From Triparma columacea (lineage: Eukaryota > Sar > Bolidophyceae > Parmales > Triparmaceae): a stretch of DNA of 63,291 nucleotides. The notes under the pieces were generated by a model. It did no database searches, had not been told where the DNA came from, and was given only the letters and a program-made list of their open reading frames with translations. The DNA is taken from the NCBI GenBank assembly GCA_030267965.1, contig BRYA01000013.1, forward strand, positions 1,725 through 65,015, written 5' to 3'. Of the stretch, positions 10,756 to 23,234 are shown piece by piece. The stretch's first letter is position 1. Every line of letters begins with the position of its first letter. A program made the translations under genes and the position numbers.

Positions 10756-13700
10756 TCACTCCTCATCGCTATCGTCCCCATTGCTATTGAACCCCAAAAT
10801 CGCTGCGATTCTATCGGTCTCTCTCCCCCCCCCCCATCTCATTACGTTAATTTTTTCGGCCCTCCTCCGCGGTAATCCTCCTCCTCCTCCTCCTCCGTCT
10901 CTCCCATCTTTCTCCTTTAGCCACCTGCTCTTATTGAATTCGAAGGGTGGCATCGGTGCTACAACCTCCTCCGCCCTTTCCTCCTTCTCTTCCTCTAACT
11001 TCCCCTCCTCCTCCTCCTCCTCCTCCTCAACCACCTTCCCCTCCTCCCTCCCCCTCCCCTTGAGTCTCTCTTCCATTTTCCTCCTCGTGCTCCTAATCTC
11101 CTCCACCCTAGCCCTCTTCAGCTTTTCCTCCTCCTCCGTCTTCTTCCTCTCTCTCTCTGCCCTCTTGGCCTCCCGACGTCTCTGAGCGCCCTTGTTTATT
11201 ATCTCCCTCCTCTTCTTGGCCTTCCGGATCGCGTCTTGCACCATGCCCCCCCCTCCAGACCAGGTGGATCTAAGCCCACCGTCCGTCCCCATTCCCTCCC
11301 CCTCCCCTTCCGCTCCAAACAGGTTCCACAAAGGTCCCTTACCGCCCCCAAACTCCATGCTCTTGCTGATTGCCCGCGCCCTAATGAAGCCCCTGTCAGG
11401 AGTCTCTGCTTTTCCCGTCCACGCCGTCGAGATGCTGCTTCCCTCGCTCCTATCGCCTTGCAAATTGTTCATGCTACTGCTGGCAGCCCCCTGCCCCCCT
11501 CCCCTCAAGGTTATCTCGGGGTCTGACTCGTATCCTCCTCCCCCGTCGACGTCGACGGTCATGCCCATCCCCACCCAGTCGTCCCAGCCTAAACTGCTCA
11601 ACAGGCTGCTCTCCAAGACGGGCTTTGGTTCCGGGTACGTTTCGTTCACATTCTCCTCATCCTCCTCATCGTCCCTCTCCATCTCCGTCTGCATCTCCAT
11701 CTGCACCTGCACCTGCTCAATCTCGCCCCAACCCCTCCCGCCCAGCCTCCCCTCCATCCTTTCCCCTACCCTTTCCAAGCTCTTCATGACGTCTCCCAAG
11801 CTCCTCCTCCCCTCCTCATAATTCAACTCTTCCTCCACTCCCCCCTCGTCCAAGACCGACTCAACGATACTCTGCTGCATCTCCCTTAACCTGCTAATCT
11901 TTGCTCTCTGTTCGGCCAGGAACTCCAGGCTGTCACCAACCTTGATTTCTGGTGCGTCCCCCAGCCCCGTGGAGGGGTTGGCAAAGCTCCCGAAGACGCC
12001 CAGCCCCCCTCCTCCCACCCCTCCCCACTTCCTCCCCTCGATCATTTCCTCGACGCTCCACCCGTCCTTCCCCTCGACCTCCACCTTAACCCTGACCTGT
12101 CCCACCCTCCCCCCCCTCTCTCCATCCTCGACATGGTACCAGCCATCGAGAATTCCTGCGCCCCTAACGTTAAGGACGTCCAGTGGCACCCTGCACGTTC
12201 CTATGCAGACGTCCGCCGCAGTCTTTCCGCCTACCACGCCGAACGGCCCGCTCACGACCTCCCCCTCCTCCCCCCACTGCCCCCTCTCAAAGAGCTTCAC
12301 AGTCAAGCCGTCCTCGACCTTCCTTTCCCAGTACTGGGCGGTCGAGGGAGCCTTGAACTCCCTCTCGTCGGCGAGGTTGCAATAGCCGGTGCTGGTAACG
12401 CTCCCGTTGCCCGTGGCGATCCCTTTCTCATCGCAATCCCACTGGTAGACGGCGTAAATCGTCAGTGACGACCCGCTGCCCTGGTAGATCAACCCGGCGA
12501 CGCTCTCGATCCTGACCTTGACGGTGGAGTCCTTCTTCGGTGCAGCCTCTTCGTCTGCCTCCGAGACTGTCCCGACATTGGGGTCGACGTTCTCGGAACT
12601 CTGTTCCGGCTCCCAAGCCTTGACGACCTTTTCGGTCGGCGTGTCGAAAACCACGTCGTCCCCTTCTCCGATCCTTGCCGAAACTGAAATGGGCGAAGTG
12701 AAGCGAGAAGAGAGTCAGGATTAGGAGTAGGAATCGGACCAGAATTAGGGGCGAGAAATTCCAAGGTGGCTCAACCTCCCTCACCTTCGATGCCTCCAAC
12801 ATTCTCCCCATCAATCCTCCACGCGACAAGTTCCTGTAATTCCCTCTTCACCGTCAAAAGTTCCATCCTAACCTTGGCCGTTCCTATGTTGACACATCCC
12901 TCCGGGACGTAGCTCTTCGGGCCTGAGACGACAGTCCCTCCGAGTGCCTTCAGCTCTTCGGTGACGTAGCTGACGTACCAGAGGGTGACGTCCATGCCCT
13001 CCCTTACCCACTCCCTCCAGTCCCTCGATACCCTCACAGGGGTCTCCGTCTCCATGCCCATATCCAGGACAGTTAGGTCTGTCAAGGTCGCCTTTGCGCC
13101 TGTTGGCGCCCTCGAGTTGATGTCCTCAAAGTCAATGACGGGGGTAGTGAAAGCTTCCCACATACCCTCCCCTTCCCCGGTTCCACCGACGAGGACCTTG
13201 AAGGTCGCGATTACGCCTCCGACGTTGGGGTCCCTCATCCCGCCCCAAAGAGTCAGGAGCTCCCTCACCCCAGTCGCTCGGCCTAGCTTTATCTTAAGGT
13301 TGGTTTTGAAACCCTCGTCCTTCGCCGTCCTCCTTTCCTTCGGTGCGATGTCCGGGGGCGCCGTGAGCCTTGCCTGGAGTGCGCCTCTCTCCTGTCCCTC
13401 CTTACCTGCCCTCCTCTCCCTTCTGACCCTAACAATCTTGGGCTCGCCCCTGACCCTGATCTCGACCGTGACCCGACCCTTAACCAGCGAGCCTCCGGTT
13501 CCGATTTTCTCAATGGTGCACGTGATCACCTTGCGCCTCTCGACGCCGGTCCTGCGGGTGGTTCGAAGCGGGGGTCACGGATTGGGTTAGGATAAAGTGC
13601 GTCTGCAACACCCTGTGCGCTAAAGGCCCTTTCGCGATTTCGCTTCCGCTCAGCTTATGCCCCCTCCCCCCCCCCCCCGGCCCGCTTTCTCTATCCTTCT

Positions 13701-16700
13701 TAACCTCTCACCTCCCCTCCATCCTCTTAAGGTCATCATATTCCAGGTTGCACGTTCCGACCTTCTCAACGTCTCCCTCCCCCCTCTTAGCCCATATCTC
13801 GATCCCAACCCCTTCCCTCCCCACCGCTTCAGCCACCCCCATTATGCTCGGTATGAAAAGCTCGTGTCTACTCGTCCCGTTAAGTAGCTCCGAATCCGCG
13901 TCCCACCATAGCCACGTGTCCCTCCCCCAACCGTCCTCCCCTAAATCCACGGCCCCCGCCCCGGCGGTGGCGTTCCCGCCTACGTCGGACCATGGTATGG
14001 AGTACCTAAGGTAGCACCCCCACGGTGTTTGCGTCGCGTTGTCGTTGTCGTTCAATGGTATAACCGACGTGCTCATCGGGTGTAGCGATAGCGTGTACTT
14101 GACGAGTCCCTCCCCCTCAGGGTGATCCTCGTCGTCCTCCGACCCCAAGGTAACTGTGGGGTCCGTAGATCCCGTACCCCTGTCGTCTAAGGTGTCGATC
14201 CTCTCCATGCTCTTCCTCAAGTAGTGTTCCTTCAAACCCTTCCAGTCTCCCCTGTCGAAAGGCAGCTCCTCCTGCCCGCTTAGAGCTACGCTCTTTGAGA
14301 TGGCGGGCCTTGAAACCTTCTTGTCGAGGTCTTGGAGCAATTTGGAGTCCGCGCTGTTCCTCTGCGGAGTTGGAGGGGACTTTATTATAAGGGGGGGAGG
14401 GGGGGGGGCGTCGCTTTCGAGGGGTAGGCTCCTGGCCGTGTCTGTGGAGAGGTCTGCTGGGTGCGCTGCGGCCTCCACGGCTGGGACTTCGGCGGCGGCG
14501 GCTTTCTCGACCTCCTCCCTCTGCTCTCCCCTCTTCCTCCAGTTCCTCTGTATGACCGTGGCTTGGTTGTCCCCTCCCCCTCTCTCGATCTGTTCCCTAA
14601 GTCCGATCTTGACGGTCGCGTAGATCTTTCCCGTCTTCTTTCCCGTGAATGGGTTCTTGATCGTGACCCACTCGTCGTGGCAGCTCAGCGGTGCCGGGCT
14701 CGTTGCCGACCCCTCCTTTGTAAGTTTTTCCGCCGCTCCCCCCAGCTGTACGGTCCCGATGCCCACGAGGTTGTCCCTCTTCCCGGCCTCCTCGGGGACT
14801 CCCCAGACCTCCAATACTACCGTCGCCTTCTTGTCTTGCAGCTGGGAGCTGGGGCTGACGTTGAGGGTCGGGTCGACTGTCAGGCCAGTCATCCAAGACA
14901 AGCCTAGGTCTGCCTTGCTGTAGCTCCGCGGTCTCCCCCCCTCGAGGTCGATCAATATCTGCAGAGAGAGAGGGAGAGAGAGAGAGTTGTGTGTATTAGT
15001 AAATCTCCAAAGTGTGTGTGTATTAAACGCCCTCGTTGTTGTGTTGCCTCTGTCCTTTCGTTGTCGTCCTAGTGTTTCCCCCCCCCCCCCCCCTCCCTCC
15101 CCTTCTCACCTCTTCCCCCTTCATCCCAACAGCGATACCGCATCCAACCTTAACCTTAACCCCTTTATAAAACACCCTGTTCCCTTTGAAAAATGCGTCC
15201 GTACCTACGGTAAGGTCGACCCTACTCAAGTGACAGACAGTGGTGTGGAGGTATAGGGTTGGGTGGAAGGGTTTTGATAACGTTGTGGTGTTTGAAACAA
15301 GCATTGGAGGGCTAGAGTATGCGGGTGGGTTGTGGTGCTGTTGTTGTCTCTTGTTAGTATCACCGTATTCATTTACTACCTTCGTTCCCTGTTCGTGTTC
15401 TGGTGTTCGCGCCAACATTTCTCCCTCGATCTCCACTCCCTCCCTCGCGTCCTCCTCTTCTTCCCCTTGCTGTTTCCCTCCCTCGATAAGTACGACCTTA
15501 ACCGTGGCCTTCCCTTTCTCTCCTTTCATCCCTTTCATATCAACCGTAATTTTAGCGGCCAGTGTCGTGCTCAATATAACGTCCTTAAGTTTCAATTTCC
15601 CCTCCATGATAGTTGCCGTACCCTTAACGATTCCCGTCTTAACCTTCCCCTTAATCTTCCTCTTAACCTCCTTCGCTGTCTCCCCGACAATCCTGAAAGA
15701 AACGTAACCCTCAAGCCAACCCCTGACCTTATCATCGTCGTTGAAAGCCACCGCGAACACCTTAGTGTGCTCCACCTTATGGACTCCCTGTATAGAGTAA
15801 CTCCCTTTCCCTGCCTTCGATTCCTTGTTCCTCGTCGTCGTGAGTCTGTTAATTTTAGTTTCCTCAATCCTGTCTTTATTCTTGATATAAATCTTCCCCC
15901 AATCCTCCCCGTCAACACCCTTCCCCCCAACAACCTTCCCGTACTCAACCGTCCCACCCTTAACACCCTCCCCCCCCCTTTCAACGTTCACCTCGGTAAC
16001 CACGAACTTGGCGAACCGAACAAGCTGAAGCATCCTAACTCTTGTGTTCTCCTCAACCTTCAAGCTCGGAAAAACGAATTCCTCCGGTGGCGGTCCTACG
16101 CTTTCAAGCATCGCCTCAATAACCGCGTCGGTAGCTCCGTCAGGGTCGTCCCCGTGGTTCGGTAGTGTATTGTACCTTGAGGTATCTTGGTCGTAGTCGT
16201 AGTCATAGTTGTAATCTGAGTCGTCCTTATAGTCAAAATCGTAGGAGGTGAAGGAGCCGTATTTGCTGGTTTCCCCTTTTCCTACAACCTCATCCAGGTC
16301 AACCTCCCTGTCGATTTCTACCCCCGTCTCATCGTCTTGGTCCTTATCGTTCCTCCCCCCTAGAGCTTTCTCCATGGTCCTTTGAAGAGCCTTTCCTTGG
16401 TTAAGTATTTCAGCAAGAGCTAACCCTTCATCCTTCGCTCCCTCTCCCTTTGTCTTATTAACCCTCCTTACTTCCTTAACGTTCCCTCTTTTAACCATGA
16501 TCTTCGACGGCCCTTTACCTAACTCGGATGTCTTATCCTCCTTGGACCTGGCGGAGATCTCAGAACGGGTGGGGAGGGCATCCTTGGTTTTAACACGAGC
16601 TTTCTTCTCACCGACTTTACCTCCTCCACCCCCAGCGAGTCCTACGTGTACCTGTGTTATGTTTTGTGTGTGTGGTGTAAATAAAAAGGTGGTTATTTCC

Positions 16701-17735
16701 CACTTTTTTTATTCTCATCCTCCCCCGCGCGCCCCCTCGTTCCCTTCTTACCTTGGTAGTTTTAATCCCGATTTTGGTGCCTCCAATTCCCATCCCAATC
16801 GTCCCTTTCTCAACCTTAACCCCTTCACTCTCCGGTGGTCTATAGCTCGGTTCTTCCTTAGGTACAGGCCATGTCTTAAGTTCCTCCTGTCCCTCGTCTG
16901 CTATAGTTATCGCCTCCTTAAGCTGGAAGCTCGTAACGACCGTACCCCCACTTTCCTTAATCTTCGCCGCTAATCCTCCTCCTTTCGAACGTTGGTTATC
17001 TCTACCGTCTTCATGTCCCTCCTCTGTGGAGCCTCCTTGATCGATGTCTCTCCCAAGCGCCTCGGGCATGCTAGTTAATAACCTGCTCGCGCCCATGCAA
17101 TTAGGGTCGTTCCCAAACCTCCCTAACTCGAATTCGACCTTAGCCTTAACCTCAGCGACAGGTACGTTACCACCGTCAAGGCAGGGGTGACGTGAGTCTA
17201 AAACACCGGCTGTAGTTACTGGGATAAAGGCACGGGAACAGGGGGTGGATACACTGGTTGTGGGATCGACGGAGTAGACGGTGAGGGTTAGGTGAGACAT
17301 GTCACGGAGGTAGTTTGACATCATGTTCGCCCCCATTTTTAAGTTCACTGTTAATATTGGGAACGTGCATTCTATTTCACCTGCCTGGTGGGCTACTTTA
17401 CCCAGGCTGTGGACGGCGGGCTGGAATGTTGTGGGATCGTTGGTCGTGTCACCCCACCATTGGAGAGTAACGTAGGCCTTGGGAACGGGGGTGGGGGACT
17501 TGGTTAACCAGCGGAGGGAGGAGACTGTTATTGTCACTGATCCTAGCATCTGGTGTAGTGTGGGGGGGGGGGGGTGGGGGAGGGGGGGTGGGGGGGGTGT
17601 AAGGGGGTATAAGGGGTGTGTAAGGCGGGTATAAGGCGGGTATAAGGAGGTTATAAGAGGAGTTAATAAACTCACCTTGGGACGAGGCCCTGGAAGCTCC
17701 TCTACTCTTGGTGGTAGGCTTGTTGTTGATATCAT
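10756..17735 (-). CDS. C2CD3: C2CD3-like multi-C2 centriolar protein
   Basis: Exons (minus): 17735-17676, 17549-16752, 16651-15110, 14958-13712, 13551-12785, 12683-10756; the joined frame gives 2,113 aa. The N-terminus closely follows animal C2CD3: an STTSLPPRVEEL opening, then a C2-like strand set with TLQWWGD and NYLRDMSHLTLTV. Several further C2-like domains follow, each exon opening near a new one (VHVGLAG at 16651). An IQ-type motif (ATVIQRNWRKR) sits near 14560, residue about 930. The last exon ends in charged coiled-coil and a Gly-rich tail. C2CD3 acts at the distal end of centrioles, promoting elongation and distal appendages needed for cilia; its presence implies the organism can build basal bodies. 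A purine-rich coding strand and C-rich introns are evident. Identity rests on the N-terminal domain plus architecture; the middle is divergent. Confidence 0.85.
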
Positions 17736-18373
17736 ATTGTTTGTAATACGATTTCTATATGATTTATATTATCGTATATCACCTTAATTTGAATTGAATT
17801 GAGCTAATTTGGCTTATTTTGAAGTGATTTAAGGATAAAGGAGGGAAGGCAGGGGGTCGCCAATATCTTCAATCTAATCCTTTAGGATATACAAATAAGT
17901 TCGTGGTTATATATAGCGTATATGATAGTGTTAATGTAGTTAAATGTGCGTATATATGTTAGCAGCTTGAAAATGAAGGAGTTTCAAGGGTTTGGGCTTT
18001 TCCGATTCCGAGCTTTGAAAAAGGGGAAAGAAAGGAAAGCGAGGTGAAGAGAAACAAAAGGAACAAAAGAAGAAACGAAGAGCGGAAAAAAGAGAAACGA
18101 GGAAAAGGGCGGCGTGGCTAAGCTTGGCGTCCTTTTTCAACTAAAACTAAAACGAAACAGAAAGAGAGGGAAAGGCGGCAGAATGGGAAGGCTTCGGGGC
18201 TTCTTTTTCATCCAAATTTCAACCTAAAAAAGCAAAAACCAAAAAGCAAGACACACGTTTCTATTCCAACATCTGACACCATAAGATCATCTTACACATT
18301 TGTCATCCCATTGTTGTCCCATTGTCATCAAAAGGTTCCTTGAAAGTGGTCCATAATACCTCCATAAGTAGTA
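17736..18373. other. Divergent promoter region, no gene seen
   Basis: These 638 bp separate the start codons of C2CD3 and the golgin. The left part is AT-rich (about 17740-17960); the middle (18000-18180) is purine-rich GAAA/GAGA-type sequence. I see no open frame with coding character, no RNA gene and no clear TATA box. Confidence 0.5.
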
Positions 18374-20297
18374 ATGTCACGATGGCTAAACTCAGTTGCA
18401 TCAGCTTTAGATAAATTAGATGGTGGTATAGCTGATGTTGTTGAAGGTGTTGATAGGATTGCTATTGATACAACAAGAATTGATAATGAAGATAGTGAAG
18501 ATAAAGAAGGAGACAAATTTAAACCTGAACAACAATCAGACTCACCATCGACAAACACTTTAAACTACATTTCCTCAACAACTGACGATTCAAATACAAC
18601 TAAAGTAACACCAAACTACACACAATCTGATCACACGCACAATGATACAAACAATGCAACTAATTATCAATCAAAAACAGACAAAATACAACAACAAAAC
18701 ACCCTCAATGACACACAGGACCAAAATCAGGAACAACATCAAGAACAACATCAGGACCTTACAACTAATACAAAGGACCTTCCCAATAACCCTCCCGATC
18801 ACACAACAACAACCCAAACACCAACCCTCGACATTTCAACCCCCCCATCAAACCCCCTCCCAATCCCCCCCTTAACCACAACTTCAAACCCCAGCCATTC
18901 AAAAGTACCTGAACCCCTTTCCTCCTCCACCTCTTCTACAGCTCTCCGTAACCTTAAAATAGAGCTAGCAGCAGCGGATAAACGCGAGTCAGATTTACTA
19001 TCGGAGTTAAAGTCCTTATCAAAAACCCTCCAACTCGAGCGTTCCAAACACTCGAGGGTTGTTGAAGAGCTGGAGGAGGAGGTACTTAAATGTAGAGATG
19101 AACTTACGATTATGGAGGGTGTGAAGGGAGAGAAAGTTAAAGGGGATGGGAAGGTGCACGAACTTGAGAGAAAATTAAACGAGGTTACCAGGAGAGTTAA
19201 TTCAGAAATTCAGAGTCGGGTTAAAGCTGAGGGTAGGGTTGAAGAGGTGGAGAAAAAGGAAAGGAAATTTAGGGAGGAATTCGAGGCTGAATTAAGGGAA
19301 AGGAGAGAGGAAATCGTTGGTTTGAAGGAAACTATTGGACACATTGAAAGAGAAGGGGGGAAGGATGAAGGGAAAGGGGATGGGGAGGTTGTTATTCAAC
19401 AACTTAAAGGAGAAATTGAAATCGCGAATGCAAGGTAAGGGGGTGGAGGGGGAGGAGAGAACTTTTTTCTGGGTATAGATACATGAAACGCGGGGAATGT
19501 TATCGTGAAAATAAGACGATAATATATATAACTTACCCCCTCTCCCCCCCCCCCCCCCCACTCCCCCCCACAGGTATAAGACGTTGGAAGGTGAGATAAA
19601 GGTAGGTATGATTGAGCGGCGTGAGATGTCAAAAGCATGGTCTTTAAAGGAGTCTGGTTTCCTCCACACCATTCAGGATATGGAAGCCGAAAGGGAGGAG
19701 GGGAGGAGAAGGGAAGAAGTCTTACAGAGGAATCTTGAGAAAAGGAAAGGTGAGGAGGGAAGGAAGGATAGGGAGGATAATGAAAGGAGGATTAGGGAAG
19801 AGGTTAAACAAGCGAGGGGGATGGTGGAGGTTATTGGGAGAGATAAAAGACAAGTCGAGGGGAGGTTAAGGGTTGCGTTGGAAAGGATCGCAGGGATGGA
19901 AATTATGTTAAGGGAAAAAGATATGGAAAGGGAAAGGGAAGACGAAGGCTGGGGTCGGGGGGGGGGAGGAGGGGGGGGTATGGGTATGAAAAGGAGAAAG
20001 GGTGGTAGAGTCGTGGGACTTACGGAAGGTATGGACTGGGAGGACATGAAACTCAAAACACCAGGAAAGGCAAAGGTACTCAAGTACGTTGAGAACGTAG
20101 ACAACTGGTCAGTCGGAATAGGGGCAGAAATGAGGGCCAACCCAATGCTAAGAACGGGGTTCGTGTTTTACCTACTGTTCTTGCATGTGTGGGCGGCGGG
20201 GATTGTGGCGTGGCATGCGCATGGTTTTGAAAAGGAACATGGGGACTTTGGGAGCTATCGACATATGGAACAGGTTAAGGTTATACCGAAGGGATGA
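18374..20297 (+). CDS. GOLGA5: Golgin-84/GOLGA5-like Golgi tethering protein
   Basis: Two exons, 18374-19434 and 19574-20297, with an AG|G junction; 594 aa. The start MSRWLNSVASALDKLD matches the short N-terminal helix of golgin-84 proteins. A Gln/Asn/Thr-rich, low-complexity linker (residues about 55-180) is followed by long heptad-rich coiled coil (about 190-480). Near the C-terminus one membrane span (about 548-568, at 20156-20215) is followed by a short lumenal tail, the tail-anchored arrangement of golgin-84 and CASP. Golgin-84 tethers COPI vesicles and holds Golgi stacks together. The intron has a 15-base C-run before the acceptor. CASP is the main alternative, but the N-terminal helix favours golgin-84. 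Confidence 0.7.
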
Positions 20298-20370
20298 TGA
20301 GAGGGGATGATGCGTAGGGAAGCATTTTGTATGAAAATTAATGAACATATATTTAATTACGGGTTTAGAA

Positions 20371-20760
20371 TTAGGTGGGGGCGGTGAAGATAAGATCACA
20401 CAATCGTCTCCACAAACGTCCCACGATGTGAAATCTCCCACGCTCAACGTCGACTATACCCACTGTAGGAGCGAAGAGGGGGGCGTCAGTTTTGGAGGAG
20501 GTGGAAGCTGTTTATATCACGTCAATCCTCGTGATTTTGGTAAATTCGCCACAAACAAATCGTATCGTTCGTCCCCAATGTTGACGCTAATATCCCACGC
20601 GTGTGGAGAAGAAAGTAGAATGTCAATACAAGACTGAAGGCATCGCAGAGGCCTTGTTGGACTTACATTGAGTAAGAACGGGATCGAGAGAATCAAAACA
20701 CGATCCAACAACTTCATCTGCCCTTTCCCCGTGTCTCATGACCCAAACCCGAACCCGCAT
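20371..20760 (-). pseudogene. Truncated histidine-phosphatase (phosphoglycerate-mutase-like) mini-gene or relic
   Basis: Exon 1 (20760-20667) reads MRVRVWVMRHGERADE and ends at DPVLTQ. This is the catalytic RHGE motif and the DPxLT segment of the histidine phosphatase superfamily. A GTAAGT donor and a CTACAG acceptor join it in frame to exon 2 (20462-20371), which reads LGIVDVERGR and ends DLIFTAPT before TAA. DPxLTxLG...DLIFTxP is the expected order for the first 60 residues. The family normally runs to 180-280 aa and needs a second His and further Arg residues, none of which can follow because the golgin gene begins its 3' end at once. So this is a 61-aa truncated copy, probably non-catalytic. 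Confidence 0.5.
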
Positions 20761-21042
20761 CTTCCTCTAAGTGAGTCCTTCTGAGCTTCAAAGTTTTTCT
20801 TAAAATCTGCGAAGAAGGGTGTCTTCACACACTTTATTGTGAGCTCAAACTCACTTATTCTCGTCATCTAGGCATTCACCACCTCAATAGCCTCTCAGAG
20901 CTTGCAAGAAAAACACCAAGAGCTCTTGAACGTCGCTAATTTATCACTTTCATCACCTTCTTCTGTATCCCGGCCCAGTCCTTCTTGTCCTTCCTCTCAT
21001 CCCTTACTACCTTAATTATCCTCTAAGCTGCTTCATCGCATC

Positions 21043-23157
21043 ATGAAGATCGAGAAGGACGTTCATGCTGCAGCTGGTCAGCTCATAGGGATGCAAAAGA
21101 GCCCAGTTGGCAGCTCTAAAGCTTGGGCTCCGAAGAGCAAAGGAATGAGCATCAATATGAGCAGCAATATGAGCGCGCGCCACAATTTAGGTGGTGTGGG
21201 TTTCAATGCAGGTAACAGTACGTACAGCAAAAAGAAAAGGAAAGGGAACACCAACAACGCAAAGAAGAGCCTCCCATTCAGCCAGACGACCCACACAAGC
21301 AAGAGCAAGAGCAAGAGCAAGAAAGACGTACTGTTGAGTCAGGTTCAGAGCTACAGCAAAAGGATGCACAGCCCCGATGTCCCCTACATTCTTTCTGACG
21401 GGAACGACGAGGAGGGTGGTTTCTTCCAGCCCCTTGACGAGAGGCGCTTTTACAAGATTGCCGCCGAGTTCCCACGCCCTGACTGGCGAATTCTCCGCTC
21501 CCACGATGGCCATTACAAGGTTTCCCACCGCTTGGAGCCGACTCACCTCTACACTTCCCTCGCCCGCGCGAGGCAGTACAAGGAGACCCTGCACGTCCAC
21601 GAAAAGCCTCGTTCGGAGCTACGCGTCACGATTGAGTCAGATGAAGACGACGAGGAGGGGTTCGGCGCCTTCAGCAGCCACGGACGCGGCAGCCAGCAAG
21701 GCCACTACGCCTACCACTCCCTCAACCCTGGTGGGACGCTTTCTTCCAACCCCGGCGAATGCTTAGCCTCTCCTCCCCTGCCTATCGGTGCTCCTGCTAC
21801 CCCTTCGCTGCAAACTCCCGTCGAGTCAAGGTACCACCTCACCCCTTCGATCTCCCCTCCAGTCGGGGAAGTTAGGCCGACGACGCTCCACAGCTACGGC
21901 GCGTTAGTGACGCTAGGTGAGAGTGGGAAAGCGTGGAGGAGCAGGGCGACAAGGAGCGGAGCGACGAGCTAACACACCGATGCGCATCACGACATCCACT
22001 AACTCGGTCGTCGCTTCGCTCCTCCCGCAGTCTCCCCTGCCATGATTGCCCTCTACAAGGGCACTCATAAGACCGTTCCCGTGGACTCCAGTGTCTGCGA
22101 TACCGCGCACCGGAAGGATAAGATCTACCTCCGCTTCGGTAGGGGGAAGCACCAACAGGTCTGCTTCTTCAAGGCTGGCCTTATCCACTGCGGCTGCGGA
22201 AGGGAGCGCCTATTCGAGGAGTGGGAGACACAAGAGGAGGAGGGGGGACCTGCCGCTGACACCAAAACTACCATCAACGCCAACGCCGACCCCAACGCCA
22301 AAATCAACGCCACCAGCGTCAAGGAGGAGGGAGGAGGGAAGGGGGAGGGCGCAGAGACCGAAGCCGAGACTTGCGTAAGGTGCACTGAGGTTTTCTCCAA
22401 CGACACTCGCCCTCTCAACTGCAGGAGCAAGTTTTGCGATTCCTGCGAGGAGATGTACGGAGGGATGAGGATGCACTTTTACGCGGAAGCGCCCCAGAAG
22501 CGGATCAACAGCGAGCGCAAGAGGAGACGGGTCATCTCGCGAGAGGAGGGGGTCAAAGGAGACGTTCACATCCAGGAGTGTGGACCAGACTGCCCTATAT
22601 GCCCCAGGGACTTTGTGGCGCCGATCGTAGACGTTCCAGATGACAGGGAGGACAAAACGCAGGGTCCCGTTTATGGGGATCTGGAGAAGGATGGGTTCGT
22701 TGTCTATGACTTGCAGACTAGTTATTTGACCTACGAGGACCTCGCCAAGGTCGGGCCCCCTTTCAAGGACGGGAAGCAAAGGTCGACCACCAAGGCGTGG
22801 CAGATTATCTTCAACAACGAAGACTCAACGCTGATCGGTGGACCCAGTAATACGAAAAAGGCTGGCCAGGGATCACGCAGGCAGATGGCCTTGGATCTTA
22901 CCACGAACCCGTCCCTTTTCACTAAGGTTGGTCCGAGTATTAACATGCTTGCCCACCTCTGTGACCACATCTCGGGCGCCTTCGCGAAACAACTCGCGCA
23001 CGACGAGGATGGCAGCATTGACCTCAGGGTCATGAATCCAGTGTTCCTGCACACTGAAGTGGGCTGCCAAGAGCAGGACGCTCACAGGGACTGGAAGCGC
23101 TCAGCTTGTATCGGTGAAGCGCTGTCCACGGTCCCCGCGAGGCAATTGATGAAGTAG
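21043..23157 (+). CDS. Unknown Cys-rich protein with a possible truncated oxygenase-like C-terminus
   Basis: Two exons, 21043-21916 and 22031-23157, phase 1; 666 aa. Not recognised as a named family. The N-terminal third is Ser/Lys/Asn-rich, basic and low complexity. The centre has paired cysteines (HCGCGRE; CVRC, then CRSKFCDSC; later CGPDCPICP), suggesting one or two zinc sites. The C-terminal 120 residues are globular and end shortly after GCQEQDAHRDW. That resembles the HxD iron-binding turn of phytanoyl-type 2-oxoglutarate dioxygenases, but the second metal His and the Arg are absent, so catalysis is doubtful. The intron 21917-22030 has inverted repeats near its ends (see findings). It is convergent with the FAD oxidoreductase, stop codons about 77 bp apart. 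Confidence 0.75.
21917..22030 (+). other. Introner-like intron with internal inverted repeat
   Basis: GT-AG intron of the unknown Cys-rich gene. The segment 21952-21969 is the inverted complement of 22006-22023 with 16 of 18 positions matching. Its 3' end, tcgtcgcttcgctcctcc, is identical over 18 bases to the 3' end of the intron at 50460-50570 in the TRAPPC10-like gene. Its interior gacgagctaa...acacacc...cgatg recurs in the kinesin intron (44016-44145). Confidence 0.45.
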
Positions 23158-23234
23158 GGCGCAGGACGAACAAGACACAAACACGAAAGAGAACAAAGAA
23201 CGAATTTTATTTGCAACAACAACAAGAACGACTT

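Noticed and set aside
20341..20637. Plus-strand frame downstream of the golgin
   Set aside because: It overlaps the histidine-phosphatase relic, whose motif match on the minus strand is much stronger.
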